64,000 bases of DNA from positions 29,739-93,738 of the forward strand of contig JAJKFJ010022634.1 in assembly GCA_027382625.1 (NCBI GenBank). The letters run 5' to 3'. Made by a program: the position numbers and the translations under genes. The notes under the pieces were generated by a model. That model did no database searches, was not told the origin of the DNA, and saw nothing but the letters and a program-made list of their open reading frames with translations. The DNA comes from Tetmemena sp. SeJ-2015 (taxonomy: Eukaryota; Ciliophora; Spirotrichea; Sporadotrichida; Oxytrichidae). Positions 58,050 to 64,000 of this stretch are shown one piece after another (positions within the stretch are counted from its first letter, which is position 1; each line of letters begins with the position of its first letter).

Positions 58050-58780
58050 TTAAAGTGTTTATATTATTTTACTTAAATCTCAATGTTTAATTGCTTCTTG
58101 TGATAATGTAATTTGGAGAATCACAAACTATAGAATAAATAAAGATTTTAATTCCTAAATTAAAAATATTTGCATAAGGGATTCGCCAAGACTTTCGAAG
58201 TTACATCGAAATTTTTAAAATCATTCAGAGCAAATAGAAAAACACAAATACACCATTCTTATTTTCTTTGGTACGAGGGACACTTTCGGTAAGTTTTATA
58301 AAAATAATTAAATAGATGGGAGTGACTAACTTCAAGATGGGAATAACGATTGAAATTTATATTTTATTTTAAATGGCTTTGGAAGATTTCGTCTGAATTC
58401 AGGAATTCTTAGAGTCTTAATATTATCCAATTAGTATACATGTGGAGTGACTTGGGAATAATTAACTAAGTGCTAGATCAGCCAAAGATTATCTAGGAAT
58501 CAACTATTTTATGTAGACTAACTATTCAAATTTTATTTTTTTAATAGAAGAAACTTTAAAATCTAATAGTGACATTTCACTAATCAATAAATATTAATGG
58601 TCAAGTATAATTATTCTTGCATAAAACAAGTGATTTGTGATAAAGATTTAAAATAGCTTGTTTGAGACATTTCAATCCAGTCTTTGCTTATTAAGCTGTA
58701 TCAAATATTAATTAGTATTAGGGGAAAATGTATTAAATTGTATCATATTGTTTATTACTTAGCTGATTTGTGACTTCATG
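58050..58780. other. AT-rich spacer, no gene seen
   Basis: Nothing identifiable. Confidence 0.4.
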
Positions 58781-58785
58781 CAGGC

Positions 58786-59434
58786 GGAAGTCAAGCAGAT
58801 ATTAGTGACGTCTAATAAGATTGATTTGGGAGTCGAGAGTGGTTACTGGAGACTACAGAACTAGAGGACAAGACGTTAACGGAACTAAACTTATCTTCTT
58901 TTAACACATCACTAATTTTATTAGCGTAGGCAGAGCAAGCACTCTTATATCAATATGTTGGAAATTTAGTAATGGCATTCGAGGCTCCCGTGTGACAGGC
59001 AGCTACTCAGATAGGGAAGGTTTGAAATGCAATGATTCTTCTATTACTCTATGCATCGATAGGAAATTCCAGTCTTGATCTCAGCAATTGTAGCAGTAAA
59101 GCAGATAGAGACTTCTATATTTATAATATAGTATATGCATCTTCATAAGGAGTAATCATTTATCTAAAAGAGATGACAGGCATAATTAATAACTTCGCTT
59201 AATTGAATAGACTAGCCAAACATCTCGCTGATTAATACAAATCTTCATCTCTAGGATTTAATAATTTATGCTCTTATTATACTATACATCGTCTCTCAAC
59301 AGATAATTTATTTTATTTCAAAAAATCATCATTAATTTTATTTAATAAAATAAATTACTAATATTATCAAATAATATCTCCAATTTAGAAATATAAATTT
59401 CAATTTTTCATAAAGCTCAAAAAGTATAAGCTAT
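58786..59434 (+). pseudogene. unknown ~215-codon frame with three internal TGAs
   Basis: Frame begins near GSQADISDVQQD and ends at TGA about 59432-59434. Internal TGAs sit in QQD-TGA-FGSREWLLET, EAPV-TGA-QAATQIGKV and IGKV-TGA-NAMILLLLYA. The rest is regular: LEDKTLTELNLSSFNTSLIL, LLAQAEQALLYQYVGNLVMA, RDFYIYNIVYASSQGVIIYL. Long amphipathic or hydrophobic helices suggest a membrane or membrane-associated protein. All three TGAs would read well as Trp. Family unknown. Confidence 0.5.
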
Positions 59435-59634
59435 GAAAACATACAGCTTTTCTCTTTGAATTATATTTAATATCATAGAATAGAAATATAGAATAAAAAA
59501 TTTCAATCTCTTTATAGAGATCAGGAGTTTAAGCAACTCAATTTAATGTTTATTATAAATTCAAAGGAGAATAGAGATTAGGAATTATAATGATTTAATA
59601 TTATTGGATTGACTATTTATTACCCCCACATGTC

Positions 59635-60130
59635 GGAACTCTATAGTAGTTTATAACACTTTCGAGGGAGCTTACAGCCGATACAGCAAGAGAACTCTGG
59701 CATTTCATTTCTCAGCTCAGGACAATTGTCATGTATTCCATTTGTTTAAATCCTCTCTGACTAATGGCTCGATCTGCTGATATTTCAGGGGCCTAAGGCA
59801 ATTCCTGGAGGACTGGGCATTGATCGTGTATAATCTTCCTCGGTGTCCTTTGGGGTATCTCATAGAGGTGGTCATAAAAATTATTTTATTATTATTTTCA
59901 GATTTAGCAAGTAAATTCTAAAGATTGTAGAATACTTATAAAATTTTTAATAAAATAAAAGAATATAATTTTTTCTAAACAATTTGCTGTATTACCAACT
60001 CACGAATTGAATCTCTGCTTACTTAGCAAAGTGCATGTGATGACCTGCAGAAAGAAACACTTGCATTACTATAGAATAAAATATTGCTACCATTTACCAA
60101 ATATATGATGGTTAAACATTTACTTCTTTT
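59635..60130 (+). pseudogene. unknown gene piece, GC-rich
   Basis: Frame reading LSRELTADTARELWHFISQL, RTIVMYSICLNPL-TGA-LMARSADISG, then GNSWRTGH-TGA. A second frame is also open. Raised GC and composition suggest coding; it may continue the preceding gene. Confidence 0.35.
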
Positions 60131-60558
60131 CTCAATTCCTCATTTAGACTCTTACTTATAATAATTAAAGAGGAAAGACATAACGCTGTAGAGACTTTAT
60201 TAATGTCTCCTAAATTATATTAATGTAATGGGTGCTATTGATTGTAATATTTTACACACAATTAAATTTATTTTTTCCATTTGAACTGATGCTTATTCCT
60301 TCACTAATTTACCCAAAATTATTAAAATTACTTCCAAAAAAAATTACATTTCCAGAATAAGCACCTTTTAGATCTGAAATCCATCTATTTTAATCAGTAA
60401 CTCATATAATATATTACCTAATTTTAAGCTAAATTTGTTCTTTGATATATTATGAATATTATAATTTTGCAAATTGCTTATTAAAAGTAAATTTATTCTC
60501 AAACTTTTATCTAGAAATATAATGGCATCCCTAAAAATTTTGAAAATAGTTTTATCTC

Positions 60559-61445
60559 TTAAAGATGAATTTGTTTGATTTGAGTTGACAGACAATTAGG
60601 TTAAAAATAAACGGAATAGAGGCACTTTTTATACTGTATGTGTTTGTTCAGTGTGCTTCATTCACCTTAGCATCCTCGTGATTTTCAAAATTTGCAGCAT
60701 TGCTAAACAATTTCCTCACTTGTATATTGAACTCCTCTGTAGCATTGAGATATCATTGTCTGCTGTAGTAATATGTAACTGCTAGTATTCTGAGTGTTCT
60801 GATATTATTTTGTTCCTGCTTCACTAAGGAAACTACAGTCTTGGCTTGAATCTTCCTTAAAAATTAAAACTTGCGTCAAGCATTTCAGATGAGTCCACTC
60901 CATTAATACTAGCTGAATTAAGTTTGAAGTGAATAAAGATTAGTGAGAGACGAATTCTTTAATTGAAAAATCATTAAGATGAGAATTAAGACTGTTTGAT
61001 ATAAAATATCAAGTGTTTTAAGAAGTCTTAATTAATTTAATAAGCTGAAGTAGGTGGTATTTTATGAATTCCATTTCCATTATAAATTCAGCTAGTATTA
61101 ATGGAGTGGACTCATCTGAAATGCTTGACGCAAGTTTTAATTTTTAAGGAAGATTCAAGCCAAGACTGTAGTTTCCTTAGTGAAGCAGGAACAAAATAAT
61201 ATCAGAACACTCAGAATACTAGCAGTTACATATTACTACAGCAGACAATGATATCTCAATGCTACAGAGGAGTTCAATATACAAGTGAGGAAATTGTTTA
61301 GCAATGCTGCAAATTTTGAAAATCACGAGGATGCTAAGGTGAATGAAGCACACTGAACAAACACATACAGTATAAAAAGTGCCTCTATTCCGTTTATTTT
61401 TAACCTAATTGTCTGTCAACTCAAATCAAACAAATTCATCTTTAA
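60559..61445. repeat. 887 bp hairpin: perfect 361 bp inverted repeats
   Basis: 60559-60919 and 61085-61445 are reverse complements over 361 bp, no mismatch found by eye, with a 165 bp loop. Ends are ttaaagatgaatttgtttga; no similarity to TATAG or G-run ends, and no clear target duplication. No convincing ORF. It could be a foldback element or an inverted gene-segment duplication. Confidence 0.9.
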
Positions 61446-61449
61446 ATTT

Positions 61450-61915
61450 TAATTAAAAAAATTAAGGAGTCCACCGCAGGTAAAATATATATATATATAA
61501 AGCAAATACGTGCCACCACATGAAGTCAGTTAATCAGTTGGATGCACCACTCTTATTTGAAAACGAGAGAGAATCCCCTGTCATCTCTTACTCTTAGTTA
61601 ATCTTATTTTTACGGCTTCGCTGGGCGCAAAAATAAACAAGGAATAAAATGTTTGTTTGATCTAAAAAAAGATAAAAAAGTATTAGGCTTACCAAATTGA
61701 CTAAACTTGTATTACTACGTGATTTTAGATGATCACTTTGAAGTACATGGGTAGTGCAAACGCAAGTGAAAAGGACTCGCATGTGCGCCTTCTCGGGCTG
61801 CGTCATCGAGTACGATGGGCGGCTTAAGAGTTCTTTTATTATTAGTTGTGATGTCAAATTTAATTTTTTTAATATTTTAACGTTAGCTTAAAGTACTGCA
61901 CAAGAAAAGTATTAT
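61450..61915. other. spacer with (TA)n tract and uncertain short frame
   Basis: A tatatatatata tract lies at about 61487-61498. A GC-rich 87-codon minus-strand frame (61594-61857, SMTQPEKAHMRVLFTCVCTT) has no recognised motif. Confidence 0.3.
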
Positions 61916-61918
61916 AAG

Positions 61919-62522
61919 GTGAATATGAATACATGATAGAGGGTAAGCAAAACCTAATCAAGATAGAGAACAGGAGAAAGTGGTATATATTAAATTAAAG
62001 ATAGTTTAAAAGCATTATGTTTTAAATTTAATGAGGGAGTCAGCTAAAGAACATCTGTAGTTTCCATTTATAACTCCATCAGTATCGTTTTAAGTTAAAG
62101 TGTCTGCGCTTTGAGTAGTTGTTTTAGTAGGGTGAGGGTAGACTCCTTTTGGATGTTGTAGTCAGAGAGGGTTCTGCTTGTCCTTGTTGAAGATCTTATT
62201 GATTATGTTGCTCAAAAATACGCAAGTGTAAGCATACTTTTGTATTTCTTTGAGCTTGCCTGCGAAGATGAGTCTCTATTGATAGGGAGGTATACCCTCG
62301 TTACTCTAGGTGCTTGGCTCCCCAGTTGTCACCGTCAAGTTTAGAGATCGAGCTTATTGTTGTAGATATAGTAGTGATTGTTGTAGTAGATGTAGTTGTT
62401 GAGGTAGACATTTAAATTAAACCTCTATATTTAGGCGTAATATAATATGAATCACACAATGAGGAGACAAACTCAATGTATTTCTAACTTAAACTAATCC
62501 ACGATCATTTATTCATATTCAC
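61919..62522 (-). mobile_element. ubiquitin-like cassette U6, best-preserved
   Basis: Inverted ends: gtgaatatgaatacatgat and, at the right, atcatttattcatattcac. Minus-strand ATG 62411 opens with a Thr/Ser repeat (MSTSTTTSTTTITT). In other frames the same DNA reads NYIYYNNHYYIYNNKLDL, then [20 protein letters not shown] (near ubiquitin [20 protein letters not shown]), a 25-codon insert, then DYNIQKESTLTLLKQLLKAQ (ubiquitin DYNIQKESTLHLVLRLRGG). The C-terminal Gly-Gly is replaced by a longer helical tail, so conjugation as ubiquitin is unlikely. Confidence 0.75.
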
Positions 62523-62653
62523 TCTATTTTCATAGAGATTTGAAGGTAAACAACTTATATGTTATTATTTTACCTCGTTTTGATTTCCATTTTAACTACC
62601 CTCAATTTCCCATTAAATTATTCAATACAATACTACATACTCTTAAACCTAAG

Positions 62654-62941
62654 ATGACAGGTTCCCTTTAGGATTTCTATCGCAACGACATCTCCTTTAC
62701 TGGGTCTTTAATCTAGGGCCTACGGGCTGTAGTTTGGGACGTAGTGGAATTTTTGCTAGGCTTTGTGATTCAAGACGATTCACCCTTCACTTATAATTAG
62801 ACACACTACAACACTTACCGGTGGATTAATAAATTATATCACTTTTAGGAAGATAAAATCACCCTATAAGGGACATTAAAATGGACCCAAATTTTTGGAC
62901 ACTAAAATGAAAGGTCCTCTTTAATTTAATACAACTTTTGA
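62654..62941 (+). CDS. intact ORF, 95 codons
   Basis: ATG 62654 to TGA 62939-62941, Gln code, no internal TGA. Reads MTGSLQDFYRNDISFTGSLI, GLRAVVWDVVEFLLGFVIQD, then a Tyr/Trp/His-rich end. The amphipathic middle helix may associate with membranes. GC is higher than the flanks. May be a first exon or gene segment. Family unknown. Confidence 0.45.
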
Positions 62942-62944
62942 TTT

Positions 62945-63765
62945 AAATATAGTATGAGAGTGAATTTAAATGCAGTTATTTTGGCATCAATTCATAATTG
63001 ATAGGATTAATTTTAAATATTTAGTGACTTCCAATTAATCATAATTAAACACGTATTTTAAAATTAATTTTTCATGGAATATATTTTTAAATAGAATCAT
63101 TAATTAAAATTTGAATATCATCTAAGAATGATTTTCATAGATTTAAGTTTAATTGTACTGATTCATCTATATAGTATTCTTGATTCTCTCTCTGGTAAAA
63201 TTTTCAACTGCGTTCTGCTTTGATTATATGAACAACTTCTTTACTAATAGAGTTGCTTATTCTCGAGTTTAAAAGGCCTTTCTTTCTAAGAAAGATCTTT
63301 TTAAATTTTTCAACATTTACCTTAAACACAAGTGTTTCTTAATCATAATCTTTAGTTCTGAAGTACAAAATTTAATCTTGGAGATACTATGCAAGATTGA
63401 TGGAGAGCTGTTAGTAATCATAGCAAATAACTCTGGCTGAAAATAAAGATCTATTTTACTATTCCGAAGATGAGATAAGTGCTACTTTATAATAAAGTGC
63501 GAGATAAGATCTTGAGGTGAACACCAACTATCACGATTTACTCATAATTATAAAACAACTGTCTTTAACGAAATTCTAGTCTTTTCTTGAGATTGCGGCT
63601 AAATTAAAATTGCATATCGTAAATTATTCAAATCAAGCTGAGTTAATAGGACTTTGGGAATTAAAAAGACGATCTAACGTTTAATTATTTATTTTTTGAA
63701 GCAATTTAAAATAAGTCTTGGCTTTTGTTTAGAGATAAAGGGGTTAGGTTTTTGCTGCTTTAGAA
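62945..63765. other. AT-rich spacer, no gene seen
   Basis: Nothing identifiable; ttttcaactgcgttctg at 63204-63220 faintly recalls a TATAG-family end. Confidence 0.35.
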
Positions 63766-63769
63766 AAAA

Positions 63770-64000
63770 ACCACTCCTTTATATTTAAAAAAAATTTTTA
63801 TTTCGATTTAATTAATTTGAAGGTTTTATTAGGGGGGAAAAGCTTTCTCCCTTAGATTTTTTTAAATTTAAATTCTTTTTAAAATAAATATTAAAATGCA
63901 CTAATCCCCTTAAAAGTTTTTAATAAAAAATATTTAAAATTTTTTTAGTTTAATTCGCCTCTTTAGCAATTGTGGCTTCAAAAAATTATGAGGAATTTTT
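63770..64000. repeat. homopolymer-run patch 6
   Basis: Same run-rich texture as the earlier patches, continuing to the window end. Confidence 0.45.

Overview
This looks like germline (micronuclear) chromosome DNA from a ciliate in which TAA and TAG encode glutamine. The sequence is about 70% AT. Read with the standard code it shows only short open frames, but once TAA/TAG are read as Gln many long reading frames open on both strands, often ending at TGA. There are no rRNA or tRNA genes, no CRISPR array, no bacterial-type operon and no telomere repeat array that I could see. The mix of decayed transposases, inverted-repeat elements, gene pieces interrupted by short inserts with direct-repeat ends, and a ubiquitin-like piece split between strands suggests a micronuclear genome of hypotrich type (Oxytricha/Stylonychia-like). 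Frequent in-frame TGA codons in Trp-like contexts leave open a heterotrich or karyorelict with a three-codon reassigned code. Species cannot be decided here.

Layout. 0.3-5.9 kb: a long, frame-broken coding tract of unknown, helical, Lys/Glu-rich proteins. 5.9-6.3 kb: ubiquitin-like pieces on opposite strands. 6.9-12.8 kb: a decayed non-LTR retrotransposon with recognisable AP-endonuclease, reverse transcriptase, RNase H and C-terminal zinc-knuckle regions. 13.6-17.5 kb: three low-complexity patches in which almost every base sits in a homopolymer run, interleaved with minus-strand coding pieces. 17.6-21.9 kb: a Tc1/IS630-type DDE transposase relic, then two MT-A70-family genes. 22.5-33.7 kb: several inverted-repeat elements, a G-run-terminated element, a ubiquitin-like cassette and two more DDE transposase relics. 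35.6-39.8 kb: two tandem zinc-finger/MT-A70 genes followed by an intact 190-codon ORF. 40.8-53.7 kb: more ubiquitin-like cassettes, a second G-run element nested inside one, a pair of ~390 bp MITEs (one inside an open gene) and unknown genes. 54-64 kb: a fifth MT-A70 gene, unknown ORFs, a third copy of a 400 bp TATAG-ended element, a 361-bp-arm perfect hairpin and a final ubiquitin-like cassette.

Two repeated protein families stand out. (1) At least five MT-A70 (METTL3/METTL14/MTA-like adenine methyltransferase) loci, all on the + strand, with catalytic motifs running from near-intact (DYPW, two copies) to ruined (ELVW, QHSL, EPHC). (2) At least eight ubiquitin-like pieces, most in ~450-620 bp cassettes with partial inverted ends and an Asn/Tyr- or Thr-coding simple repeat in place of the ubiquitin N-terminus. 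Most coding pieces carry frameshifts or in-frame TGA and may be germline-limited relics, or genes needing DNA elimination before expression.
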